DNA from: Candidatus Villigracilis affinis
GTDB lineage: Bacteria; Chloroflexota; Anaerolineae; Anaerolineales; Villigracilaceae
Assembly: GCA_016718275.1 (NCBI GenBank)
Contig: JADKEA010000021.1
Coordinates: 1 to 64,000 of the forward strand
Direction of reading: 5' to 3'
Length of the DNA: 64,000 nucleotides
Below, in pieces: positions 36,193 to 44,268 of the stretch (its first letter is position 1; each line of letters opens with the position of its first letter). The notes under the pieces are model-generated. The model searched no databases. It saw only the letters and a list, made by a program, of their open reading frames with translations, and was not told the origin of the DNA. The position numbers and the translations under genes were made by a program.

Positions 36193-36960
36193 TTACTTCT
36201 TAATTCGCCATTTCCAAAGTGGACCAATTATTTTTCTCAAATAATGTTTCGCCACAATGATGGAGAGAAAACTGCCGCCATCGCGGTAATGCACGCGAAT
36301 CATTTCGGGCCAGCAGCGGTCATCAGCAGAGGTGGTCTTGCCGAGATTGTGGATGCGGAAATTCGCCCACGTTTGCCCTGCGATATATTTGAATGGCGCA
36401 TGTTTCGCAATGCGCGTCCAAAGATCATAATCCATTGCAAAATAAAAAGATGGGTCGAGCGGGCCGAGCTCCTTCCAGTATTTTGCGCGGAAGAACATCG
36501 TCTGCTGCGGAATATGGACGTAGCCTTCGCGTAAGCGGCGATAATCTGTTTGCGCGGCGGGAAATTTTCCGATTACGTTCCCAGCTTCATCAATGTAATT
36601 ACAGTCGGCGTACACCAGCCCCATCTCTGGATTTTCCATAAGATATTTTACAGCCTGTGCAACTGCCTGCGGATGATAGGTGTCGTCCGAATTGATCCAT
36701 GCGAGGATGTCGCCTGTGGCACGGTTGAAGCCCTTGTTGATCGCATCGGTCTGACCCTTGTCCTGCTCGCTGACCCACCAGGCGATTCTACCCGCATACT
36801 TTTGAATCACGTCCACGCTGCCGTCTTTGGAGCCGCCATCCACGATGATGTACTCAATGCGTGGATACTCCTGCCCAAGCACCGATTGGATCGTGGCTTC
36901 GAGAAATTGCGCCTGATTGAAGGAAGGCGTGATGATGGAAACGAGTGGGAGGTTTGACAT
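36193..36960 (-). CDS. Family 2 glycosyltransferase
   Basis: 255 residues. GT-A fold: VSIITPSFNQAQFLEATI at the N-terminus, nucleotide-sugar Asp in YIIVDGGSKDGS, DxD-type INSDDTYHP near residue 94, and a catalytic-region pattern FAMDYDLWTRIA near 170. It adds one sugar to a lipid-linked repeat unit on the cytoplasmic face. Sugar and acceptor cannot be told from sequence. Sixty-eight bases separate it from the Wzz-like gene. Confidence 0.9.
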   Translation of the reverse strand: MSNLPLVSIITPSFNQAQFLEATIQSVLGQEYPRIEYIIVDGGSKDGSVDVIQKYAGRIAWWVSEQDKGQTDAINKGFNRATGDILAWINSDDTYHPQAVAQAVKYLMENPEMGLVYADCNYIDEAGNVIGKFPAAQTDYRRLREGYVHIPQQTMFFRAKYWKELGPLDPSFYFAMDYDLWTRIAKHAPFKYIAGQTWANFRIHNLGKTTSADDRCWPEMIRVHYRDGGSFLSIIVAKHYLRKIIGPLWKWRIKK

Positions 36961-36979
36961 TAGAAATCAGGGATTAGAA
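36959..36979. repeat. Heptamer repeat (3 units)
   Basis: ATTAGAA, ATCAGGG, ATTAGAA fill the 24-base gap between the glycosyltransferase and sulfotransferase 2, and include the glycosyltransferase start codon edge. Confidence 0.5.
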
Positions 36980-36984
36980 AATGG

Positions 36985-37905
36985 TTACCATTCGACGTCG
37001 GAGTAAAAGAGGTGAGAGACGCTTTCGGTCATCTTGCGGATTCGGAGAATCTCTTCGGCGGTCAGGCGTTTTTTCCAGTTGTCCATGTTGGCGCGGCTGT
37101 CCAATTTCACTGAGTGGACTCTTTTCTTCGAGAGTTCGGTCGGGTTTTCGGAACTGCTGGAATTGAGGATGGTGTCGCGCACTTTTTCGTCAAAGGTCAG
37201 GCCGAGAGACTCGTATAGGGATTTATACCCTGCCACGGGGTCAAGTGAAAGGTCTTCGTGGCGGACAATTTTGATTTCGGGGAGCAGGTCACGGGTAGAG
37301 TGAACCGCGCGGTAGATCATCCGCCAAAGCAGGGACGATTGACCGATGATGTCATCCGCTGGAATCGATTCCATTTCGGCACGATCCTGTTCGAGATGGT
37401 CGCGCATCAGCATCGGCTGGTTGAGCAGGTCGCGGAAATCGAAGGGCCAGTTGAGGCGTTTGAGGCTGCTGGCAAACCCAGCGGGGTGACGTACGGTGAT
37501 GACGATCTGGCAATTCAATGTTTTTGCGAACCACGGCGCAGAGAAAACCGCGAACGGGTCCTTGAGCAGGGCGCGCTGATTTTGCAATTTGCCTTTCATA
37601 AAAATGGAAAGGTCGCGGCCCATGCGCAGGAAATCCTTTTGCGAGCGGATCGAGCCAATCTCTGCGAAAAGGTGATAACGGTAATTCAATAGTTCATGGA
37701 AGGCAGGTAGGTATGCGCCTTCGTTTTCGGCGGTGATGTATTGATACCAGTGTTGAACATCGGCGCGATACACGCCGCGGCGATGCAGTACGTTGAGCGG
37801 CTCACTGATATAAGCGGTTTGTGGATTCGCCGCCAACATGCGGCCAACCCAGGTGGTTCCACTGCGGTGTGCCCCTGTGACGAGGATCGGCTGTTTCATG
37901 TTCAT
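36985..37905 (-). CDS. Sulfotransferase 2 of the polysaccharide cluster
   Basis: 306 residues from ATG 37905; the frame upstream of it belongs to the neighbouring gene. N-terminal PAPS loop PILVTGAHRSGTTWVGRML, 3'-phosphate motif IVITVRHPAGFASSL near residue 145, and a conserved KIVRHEDLSLDP near 227. It is more like the Sulfotransfer_3 group than sulfotransferase 1, so the two probably modify different positions. ATGA overlap with the upstream membrane protein gene. Confidence 0.82.
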   Translation of the reverse strand: MNMKQPILVTGAHRSGTTWVGRMLAANPQTAYISEPLNVLHRRGVYRADVQHWYQYITAENEGAYLPAFHELLNYRYHLFAEIGSIRSQKDFLRMGRDLSIFMKGKLQNQRALLKDPFAVFSAPWFAKTLNCQIVITVRHPAGFASSLKRLNWPFDFRDLLNQPMLMRDHLEQDRAEMESIPADDIIGQSSLLWRMIYRAVHSTRDLLPEIKIVRHEDLSLDPVAGYKSLYESLGLTFDEKVRDTILNSSSSENPTELSKKRVHSVKLDSRANMDNWKKRLTAEEILRIRKMTESVSHLFYSDVEW

Positions 37906-39356
37906 TTTGGCGGCGCGGTGCGGATGGAGTTGACCTCGTAATACTTCGCGGCACAGCGATTGACCCAATGTTTCTCGGTGATCTCCATTTCCTTGACGCC
38001 TTCCACGCCATCAAGTTGGACGATCAGCAAATCGGTTTCGCCTTGTGCGATGAGGTCATTGATCTGGATCACACGCGTATCCCAGGCTTCGGCGCGGGTG
38101 CGGTAATCTGGGATGTCGTTGAGTGCCAGCCAGCCAGCGCGCAAAGGATAAAACGCCGCCACCGCAAGTAAAACAGCAGATGCCAATTTGAGCGGCAGCT
38201 TTTCAAGGGCAGCAGGCCGCCACTGTGCGAGCAGACTTCCGAGCAGTGCACCTTCGATCATCAATCCAGCCACCAAACTGACCTGACCTGCAAATCGGGC
38301 GCGCTCCACGGGGAAGGACTGTCCATATACGCTGGGGGCAAAGCTGGCGACGATGAGCAGATAAGAAAGCACGGGAATGACCATTAACATGGTGCGGGCG
38401 AGTTTGCGCTGGGATTCGGTCAAGGTGGAAGTGGGGGAGGCGTACATGTTGTAGAACATGAAGAACGGCATCGCCACTGTGAAAAGGGTCGGCAGGGGCA
38501 GCGTTCTGAAGGAATTATCAATGAAGTTGAGTCCGTATTGAAAAGAACGGATAACAAGGAAGAAGATCGTTGGCGGTTCCTTGCCGAGGCTGACACGGTA
38601 ATAATTGGCGGGAGCCAGCCCCATGATCAGCAATGCCAGCACCGCGCCAGCCAGCGACCAGCCGATCATTTTCAGGGCGGTGCTGCGGGTGGAAGGTGAC
38701 ATCCATTTCCAGGTGGCGGCGAAGGCGAGGGCCAGCAGGGTGATCATCACCGCAACAGTCGGTTCGGAGAATCCGCCGATGATGAAGGCGATGAAAAAGC
38801 CGAGAACGTATTTCCAAAAGGAGGCAGATTTTGCTTCGGATTCGGTGATGACCTTCAAAATGAAAGCCGCGAGAAACGGCATGAAGACCAGCGGTGCAAA
38901 ATGCGTGGACATGGCGGACCGCCAGTACAAAATTTGAAAACGGTTGGGCGCTTGCAGCAAGGCAAAGAACACCACCAAAAAGGTGAGCGCGGCGATGGTG
39001 AGTTTCGACCAGCCATTTTTGCTGAAGCGGCTGGCTTCAGATAACATCCACGCGATGCCTGTCAGCCAGAGGGCGATAAATAAGGCGGGCAGGATCGTAA
39101 CGGTGCGCGGTGAAATATATTCGCTCAATGCGATGAGCATAAAGTTGGTGTAACGGTCTGATACGAAAATGTAGTTGTTTAGCAGTGCGCTGAAGAAATT
39201 GGTGCGGATAAAATCCACACTGCAATAATCGTCGGCGAGGTGGCGGGAGAAAATGCCGAGGTAGGCATATACTCCGAGCGCAAAAGCCGAGAAGGCCGCA
39301 CCCAACCCCGTGGCGATGGTGAGAAAGTCAAAGGATGTTTTTTTTGTTTGGGTCAT
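37902..39356 (-). CDS. Polytopic membrane protein, possible GT-C type glycosyltransferase (DUF6056-like)
   Basis: 484 residues with about eleven hydrophobic segments. After TM1 comes HLADDYCSVDFI, an acidic motif like that of the first extracytoplasmic loop of GT-C enzymes and DUF6056-type proteins, then YTNFMLIALSEYISPR. The C-terminal soluble tail of about 80 residues ends NSIRTAPPK. Role in transferring sugars from lipid carriers is inference from topology and context. Its start directly abuts the stop of the GT39-like gene. Confidence 0.6.
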   Translation of the reverse strand: MTQTKKTSFDFLTIATGLGAAFSAFALGVYAYLGIFSRHLADDYCSVDFIRTNFFSALLNNYIFVSDRYTNFMLIALSEYISPRTVTILPALFIALWLTGIAWMLSEASRFSKNGWSKLTIAALTFLVVFFALLQAPNRFQILYWRSAMSTHFAPLVFMPFLAAFILKVITESEAKSASFWKYVLGFFIAFIIGGFSEPTVAVMITLLALAFAATWKWMSPSTRSTALKMIGWSLAGAVLALLIMGLAPANYYRVSLGKEPPTIFFLVIRSFQYGLNFIDNSFRTLPLPTLFTVAMPFFMFYNMYASPTSTLTESQRKLARTMLMVIPVLSYLLIVASFAPSVYGQSFPVERARFAGQVSLVAGLMIEGALLGSLLAQWRPAALEKLPLKLASAVLLAVAAFYPLRAGWLALNDIPDYRTRAEAWDTRVIQINDLIAQGETDLLIVQLDGVEGVKEMEITEKHWVNRCAAKYYEVNSIRTAPPK

Positions 39357-40871
39357 TTATTGTAAGCCTGTAGATGTGAGATCGAAGATGATGTAACCAT
39401 CGCCTTCGGCAAAGATGGGATAACCTGATAGTTTTTCCTTGAGCAATGGCTGGCGTTTTAATTCGTCAAAATCGGTTACCAGAAAGAGTTCCTTTTTGAG
39501 GGCGATGTCTTCAAATAACCCGTCGAATTCGAGTTGAGCGCCGCGCAGGTCATCGTGATAAACGAGGTCGCCGTAGGTGGGCCATGTGGTGATGCTCGTC
39601 CAGCCCCAGTAGGCGAGGCGCGAGCCGTAATCTTGTGTGAGGCCTGCGATGTTTTTATCTCCGAGGGTCTTGCCGATCTCTGCCCACATTTGTGCTTCGG
39701 GGCGGTAGTCGGTCGCTTTCATTTCGGCGCGGATATTCCATAAGGAGGCGAAAATTCCGAAAAACAAAAGGCCGAAAGCAGAAAAACGGGCAAGGCGTGT
39801 TGGCGTCAATGCTGTGAGTTGAGTGAAGAACCATTCTGCTAAAGGCGCGAGTGACAAGGCCACAATGGGAATCAACGGCAAGCTGTAATAGTCGTGCGAG
39901 GAAATGTGATAGTTGAAGTACATGCCGAAGAGGGCGTACCCGCCCCAAAGTCCAAGAAAGAAGCGGCGTTTTTTTTCATCCACAAAAAATAAACCGAGCC
40001 ATCCCAACATCAAGGCAATTCCACCGATGACGATGTTGAGCATTCCGACCCAGCCGAGATAATAGGATGGACTCAGAAAAAGCGCTGGGATGAAGCGGCC
40101 GCCGAATTGCTGACCGAGATAGCCCGCGATCCACACACCGTAGATGACGTAAGCCGCGCCTGGCAGGATGCCCAAAACGGTCATGACATAGACCTGCGGC
40201 CTGCGTGCCGTTTCAAAAAGAGACTCTCGTCTGAGAATGGATCCCAACCCGCCGCCGATGACAAAAAATGCCGCGACGAATTTTACGTAAATGGCGAATC
40301 CGCCGAAGAGACCTGCGAGGATCGCCCATCGATAGGAAGTTGGGTCGTCGCTCCACTTATAAACCGCCCACCAAAATATGATGATGAGCATCACCATCAA
40401 TGGATCGGGTTGAAAACTGCGGCTGGCAGCGACGGCGTAGGGCGTGAAAAGATAAAAGGCTGTGGCAACGAGAGCGCCGTCAACAGAGGTGAGTTGACGC
40501 GCCAGCAAAAATAAAAAGATTCCGCCGATGACCCAAAATGCCGAGGAGTAAATTTTTGCAACCCAAATCTGCTCGCCTGTGAATTGATATGTGAATGCGA
40601 CGAGGCGCTCGACGATCTCAGGTTCGATTGCCGCGCGGATCTTCCATTGCTGCACGGCGAAGCTTTTTTGTTCCGTGGGAATATCGCTGAGCGTTTGATA
40701 ATACATGCCGCGCGCCTTGAGCGCGGAGAGTAGTTGGCGCGTGGGATGAAAATCGAGCGGGAGGTCGGTGAGGTCGTAGAGGCGGATTCCAAGCCCAAGA
40801 CCCAAAAGCAGAACGAGTGCGGCAATTTGAGCGAAACGGGAGGAGAAAAAGGAAACTTTCATTTCTGACAC
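39357..40871 (-). CDS. GT39/ArnT-like membrane glycosyltransferase
   Basis: 504 residues with about twelve hydrophobic segments. The first external loop contains DLPLDFHPTRQLLSAL, with an acidic residue where GT39/GT83 enzymes have their catalytic Asp, and AASRSFQPDPLMVML lies near residue 150, a hallmark of the PMT_2 group. It uses polyprenyl-phosphate sugars to glycosylate proteins, lipids or polymer outside the membrane. The start could be ATG 40871 or 40862. Upstream lies a short degenerate repeat. Confidence 0.8.
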   Translation of the reverse strand: MSEMKVSFFSSRFAQIAALVLLLGLGLGIRLYDLTDLPLDFHPTRQLLSALKARGMYYQTLSDIPTEQKSFAVQQWKIRAAIEPEIVERLVAFTYQFTGEQIWVAKIYSSAFWVIGGIFLFLLARQLTSVDGALVATAFYLFTPYAVAASRSFQPDPLMVMLIIIFWWAVYKWSDDPTSYRWAILAGLFGGFAIYVKFVAAFFVIGGGLGSILRRESLFETARRPQVYVMTVLGILPGAAYVIYGVWIAGYLGQQFGGRFIPALFLSPSYYLGWVGMLNIVIGGIALMLGWLGLFFVDEKKRRFFLGLWGGYALFGMYFNYHISSHDYYSLPLIPIVALSLAPLAEWFFTQLTALTPTRLARFSAFGLLFFGIFASLWNIRAEMKATDYRPEAQMWAEIGKTLGDKNIAGLTQDYGSRLAYWGWTSITTWPTYGDLVYHDDLRGAQLEFDGLFEDIALKKELFLVTDFDELKRQPLLKEKLSGYPIFAEGDGYIIFDLTSTGLQ

Positions 40872-40886
40872 AGCCCGCCTATTGTA

Positions 40887-40938
40887 ACGGATTTAATAAA
40901 CGGACTCTGTTGCGGATTTACGGACGGAAACGGATTTC
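40887..40938. repeat. Degenerate CGGATTT repeat
   Basis: Three copies of the nonamer type ACGGATTTA at 40887, 40912 and 40930, with related CGGAC bits between. It fills the gap between the GT39-like gene and a lipoprotein. Confidence 0.4.
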
Positions 40939-40939
40939 T

Positions 40940-41470
40940 TTACGGGCTGGCGGCGCTGTCAATTGCCAGAACGCAGCCTGCATCCAATTGTGGAACGGCT
41001 TGTCCCTTTGTGATGAAAATCTTTTCGTCCCCTTGAAGCAATTGGAACCTGATAAAGCTCACTTTGAGAGTGGCCGTGGCTGGGTCAGCTTCCCGCGGGT
41101 AGCGGCTTTCTTCTGCCATGACAGTATTGGTTCCGCACTCGTATATTTTGTAAATCACTTTCCACTTCCACCACCAGGTTTGGAAGTAGCTAAGGTCGCA
41201 TCCACCATATCTTGGGTTGCATTGCTCTTCGCTGGAGAGCATGTCCCACAGTTTGATGAGGTCGTTGGGGGATTGGGCGTCGTTGATCTGTTTGTAATAA
41301 GATTCCACTGTTTGTACGACGGGAAGTTTGATTTCGACGCTCGAAGCGGCAGTGGATGCAAGGGTGGGGATAAAGGTGGGTAAGTAGATGGGGGCAGACG
41401 TTGGCACGCAGGATGTAAGAATCGCGACCAGTAGAAGCAGAGGAAGAATGACGATAATTGTTTTGTTCAT
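40940..41470 (-). CDS. Small lipoprotein of unknown function
   Basis: 176 residues from ATG 41470 (MNKTIIVILPLLLL), which overlaps the upstream transporter stop by four bases. Lipobox LTSC near residue 20. The mature part has four Cys (EEQCNPRYGGCDLSYF and others) and a compact alpha/beta pattern resembling NTF2-like or similar folds (SYYKQINDAQSPNDLIKLW), suggesting an extracytoplasmic binding role. No family assignment. Confidence 0.6.
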   Translation of the reverse strand: MNKTIIVILPLLLLVAILTSCVPTSAPIYLPTFIPTLASTAASSVEIKLPVVQTVESYYKQINDAQSPNDLIKLWDMLSSEEQCNPRYGGCDLSYFQTWWWKWKVIYKIYECGTNTVMAEESRYPREADPATATLKVSFIRFQLLQGDEKIFITKGQAVPQLDAGCVLAIDSAASP

Positions 41471-41913
41471 CTCTTCCAGTTTAGCATGACCAGCCCAGCT
41501 AAACAAATCAAAATGCCGAGAATGTTCACCCATGAGATTTCATCCTTGAAAACAAAGATCGCCACAGGGACAAGGATGAGCGATGCCACCACATTGACCA
41601 GCACGGCGGCAATGCCGAGATTCCAGCCTGCGCGGTAGGTGAGCAGGAATCCGAACTCGATGCCGACGATGGCGACAGCCAGCCCAATGCTGGCCCAGTT
41701 GAGTTGCTTCAACTCGGCGGCGATCCCGTTTTTTGCGGGGAAGAAAAAGAAGGTGAACAGCGTAACGATAAAGGCGATGGCGTAGGTCACCAAAAGCGAA
41801 ACGGTGAAATTCACACCGGAAGGTGTGCTTTTGGCGACAAAGTGATAAAGTGCGCTGGAGCAGATGGCCAGAGTGATCGAAAAATAAAAGAGGGACATGG
41901 TTTTTGGTTTCAT
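41467..41913 (-). CDS. Small EamA/DMT-type transporter (half-size)
   Basis: 148 residues from ATG 41913 with four to five hydrophobic segments. The repeat pattern (WNLGIAAVLVNVVASLILV, then DEISWVNILGILICLAGLVML) is that of one EamA unit; such half-size proteins work as dimers. In polysaccharide clusters, similar small DMT proteins (ArnE/F-like) flip lipid-linked sugars; a role here is inference. It lies just downstream of the terminator at 41931, so it may have its own promoter. Confidence 0.7.
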   Translation of the reverse strand: MKPKTMSLFYFSITLAICSSALYHFVAKSTPSGVNFTVSLLVTYAIAFIVTLFTFFFFPAKNGIAAELKQLNWASIGLAVAIVGIEFGFLLTYRAGWNLGIAAVLVNVVASLILVPVAIFVFKDEISWVNILGILICLAGLVMLNWKR

Positions 41914-41930
41914 GGTTGATAAAGTAAAAA

Positions 41931-41955
41931 ACTCCAACGTCCCCGACGTTGGAGT
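41931..41955 (-). terminator. Intrinsic terminator
   Basis: ACTCCAACGTC and GACGTTGGAGT pair perfectly over a CCC loop; on the minus strand the hairpin is followed by a run of T. It ends the lipoprotein gene 41966-42571. Confidence 0.88.
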
Positions 41956-41965
41956 CCGTTTGAGG

Positions 41966-42571
41966 CTAATGGAAGCCGATATTTTCAGAGGTGATCCAGA
42001 TGGCGCGCACCTCGTTGGGGTCATCGACGCACAGAATGGCATCGCCTGTCTTGGCCACAGAAGGCTTGTCGCCGGTGATCCAGGCGTAGCCCCAATAACA
42101 GCCCGCCAGCACGGTGACGGTCGGTTCGTCGAACGGGCCGAGTGTATAGCCGTAGGTGCCGCATTCGCCGATCTTGTTCGGGAAGTTCATGCCAAACGAC
42201 AGGGCGGCTTGTCCGCCTGATTTATTGACGAACTTGACCTTGACCGTGAGTCCCTTTGGTTCAGCGGGCGGCGGCAGGTTGCAGGGATCGTCCGCTGGAT
42301 TGGTGGCCACAGCCAGTGTAGGCGGGGCCAGCGTGGGCAGGATGAGCGCAGGCGCCGTCATGGTGGGTAAGGGCGTGAAGGTTTCGGTGGGAATAGGCGA
42401 GGGTGTTTGTGTGGGGAGCGCAGCTTGTGTCTGGGTGAGCGCGATCCATGCATTGGCTACGGCCGTGCCCTCCACGTCCGCTGCGGTGAGGGTGGGCTCG
42501 GAAGCGCCACCGCAGGCCGATAGAGTGAAGATGACGAGGATGGAAAGGATGGTCAGTTGTTTCTTGTTCAT
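41966..42571 (-). CDS. Lipoprotein with Thr/Pro linker
   Basis: 201 residues. Lipobox LSAC near residue 20, a TQTPSPIPTETFTPLPT-type linker to about residue 95, and a C-terminal domain with four Cys (DPCNLPPP, GECGTYGYTLGPF, AGCYWGYAW, AILCVDD). The linker is like those of the 24-28.8 kb lipoproteins but the end domain is different, with no NBR1-type motif. Function unknown. Confidence 0.7.
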   Translation of the reverse strand: MNKKQLTILSILVIFTLSACGGASEPTLTAADVEGTAVANAWIALTQTQAALPTQTPSPIPTETFTPLPTMTAPALILPTLAPPTLAVATNPADDPCNLPPPAEPKGLTVKVKFVNKSGGQAALSFGMNFPNKIGECGTYGYTLGPFDEPTVTVLAGCYWGYAWITGDKPSVAKTGDAILCVDDPNEVRAIWITSENIGFH

Positions 42572-42610
42572 TTGTTTCTCCAGCCCCCATTTTTACCATG
42601 AAAAAGAGGT

Positions 42611-44074
42611 CTACTCGACAGGCTGTTTTTTCAAGACCTGTAAGATAAATTCCGCTGTCCGCTTTCCAGATGTCGCATCTGTAAATGTGATCTCATCTTC
42701 GACGAATTTCCGCCTCTGGGCTGCGTCGACAGTTGAATCTGTTAAATAGAGATTTAACGCGTCCCGAAGTTGATCCTCGTTTTCCGCAACACGTCCCGCT
42801 TTAGCCCAGCGGAAGCGTTGATGCGTGGGCCAGTCGCCGATCTCTTTCAGCGAGAGCGAGAATTTCTTTGGCTTGTTCCATCCACCGGGGGTGTCTATGG
42901 TCGCGGCGATCATCGGCGTATCGTGGACAGCGGTCTCGACCAGCATCGTGGAATAAACCGTCACCACTACATCGGAATACGCCATCATCGAAGATTTCTC
43001 GTCCATGTCTTCGCCGCCGTAATAACCGAGCGAGCCGCCTAATGCAACCGGCTGAACAACATGCACGTTGGGATATTTCTTCTCCAATTCAAAGACCTGT
43101 GCGCGCTCGTCTGCAAAAATTTTCGGCTTGTCTTGAAAGTGACTCGGATGCAAGCGGATCAACAATTGCGAAGGCTCTGCCAGCGCATCGGATGAAACCA
43201 GTTTTGCCAGCGCTTCGATGTTCGGGAAGTTCGGCGCGAAATGGACAAAGCTGCTGGCGTAAGAAATCAACTTGCGCTTCGGGTCAAGCCCGTGCAGTTT
43301 GAAATATTCGTCGCGCGGCATGAGCCATGACTTGCGGAAGTATCCGTCATACGAAGGGATGCCGCCGATGTGGACATGCTCGGGGTTCCAATCTGAACCT
43401 TTGACAAGTTCCTCTTTTTGCAACTCAGACCAACAGGTGGCCCACTGCACATCTGCGCCGCTGACGTTGTAACTGGATGAATTGTCCCAGCCGACGATGA
43501 CGGTCATGTTCGGGATGCCGCGGCGGGCAGATTCGCGCAGGAGATAACGATCCATGCGCCAGCCTGGGGTGGAGGCGATGACCATGTCAGGTTGGTATTT
43601 GTCAAAGAGGTCAGTGTACAGGCCCGGGGTAGGCGTGAAGCGGTTTTGCAGCTTCACCAAAAGTTTGCGGGCGAAGGAAAAATTCCGCAGGAGGAGAATC
43701 ATCAACGCGGAGGGAATCCAAATCCCCAAACGGAATTTCCAGCCGTTCTCGCCCCAGACCTCCCAAATGTGGCTGTCCATGGCTTCGGTGTTGATGCGGC
43801 GCGAGCCGCCCACACGGCGCAGGTAGCCGAGCAGCCATTGCATTCTTGGTTGAACTTTTTTTGCGTAGTCGTTGGCTTGTTTGAGGCGCAGCCCTTCGAA
43901 GGTGAGGCCGGGACGAGTGAAACGCGATGCGATCTTTTCTTTGGTGTCGTCATCGGTGAGGACGACGACCTCAACGCCCGCACGCTGCGCGAGCAGGGTC
44001 GAGACGACGTCGCTTTGCAGGAAATAGATGATTGCCATGCCGTGGTCGGCAGAGATGAAAATGCGTTTGGTCAC
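42611..44074 (-). CDS. GT-B-like glycosyltransferase / CDP-glycerol transferase-like protein
   Basis: 487 residues, no membrane segments at the start beyond one possible hydrophobic region near 115-130. The N-terminal Rossmann half begins RIFISADHGMAIIYFLQSD; the second half contains YASSFVHFAPNFPN, LLIRLHPSHF near residue 315 and MAYSDVVVTVYSTMLVETA near 375, typical of capsule and CDP-glycerol glycerophosphotransferase-like GT-B proteins. It probably heads the surface-polymer operon, being first on the minus strand. Acceptor and donor unknown. Confidence 0.7.
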   Translation of the reverse strand: MTKRIFISADHGMAIIYFLQSDVVSTLLAQRAGVEVVVLTDDDTKEKIASRFTRPGLTFEGLRLKQANDYAKKVQPRMQWLLGYLRRVGGSRRINTEAMDSHIWEVWGENGWKFRLGIWIPSALMILLLRNFSFARKLLVKLQNRFTPTPGLYTDLFDKYQPDMVIASTPGWRMDRYLLRESARRGIPNMTVIVGWDNSSSYNVSGADVQWATCWSELQKEELVKGSDWNPEHVHIGGIPSYDGYFRKSWLMPRDEYFKLHGLDPKRKLISYASSFVHFAPNFPNIEALAKLVSSDALAEPSQLLIRLHPSHFQDKPKIFADERAQVFELEKKYPNVHVVQPVALGGSLGYYGGEDMDEKSSMMAYSDVVVTVYSTMLVETAVHDTPMIAATIDTPGGWNKPKKFSLSLKEIGDWPTHQRFRWAKAGRVAENEDQLRDALNLYLTDSTVDAAQRRKFVEDEITFTDATSGKRTAEFILQVLKKQPVE

Positions 44075-44268
44075 TGAATGGATTTCGCTTCTTTTTGACT
44101 GGGATTTGTTTCTGTTTCAAGAACAGATTCTAACCTGACAACACATGCCAAATGGAATAGGAAAATATATCCCTGGCGTTCACCCATCGGTTATCTTTAA
44201 ATAGGTGATATATTCTTGGTTTTGTATTATTATAAGCCATAGACCCCATAACGTTTCTGGAGGCGCTT

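Noticed and set aside
41966..42571. Sixth NBR1-type Ig lipoprotein
   Set aside because: It shares the signal and Thr/Pro linker but lacks the WxIKNxGxCxW core.
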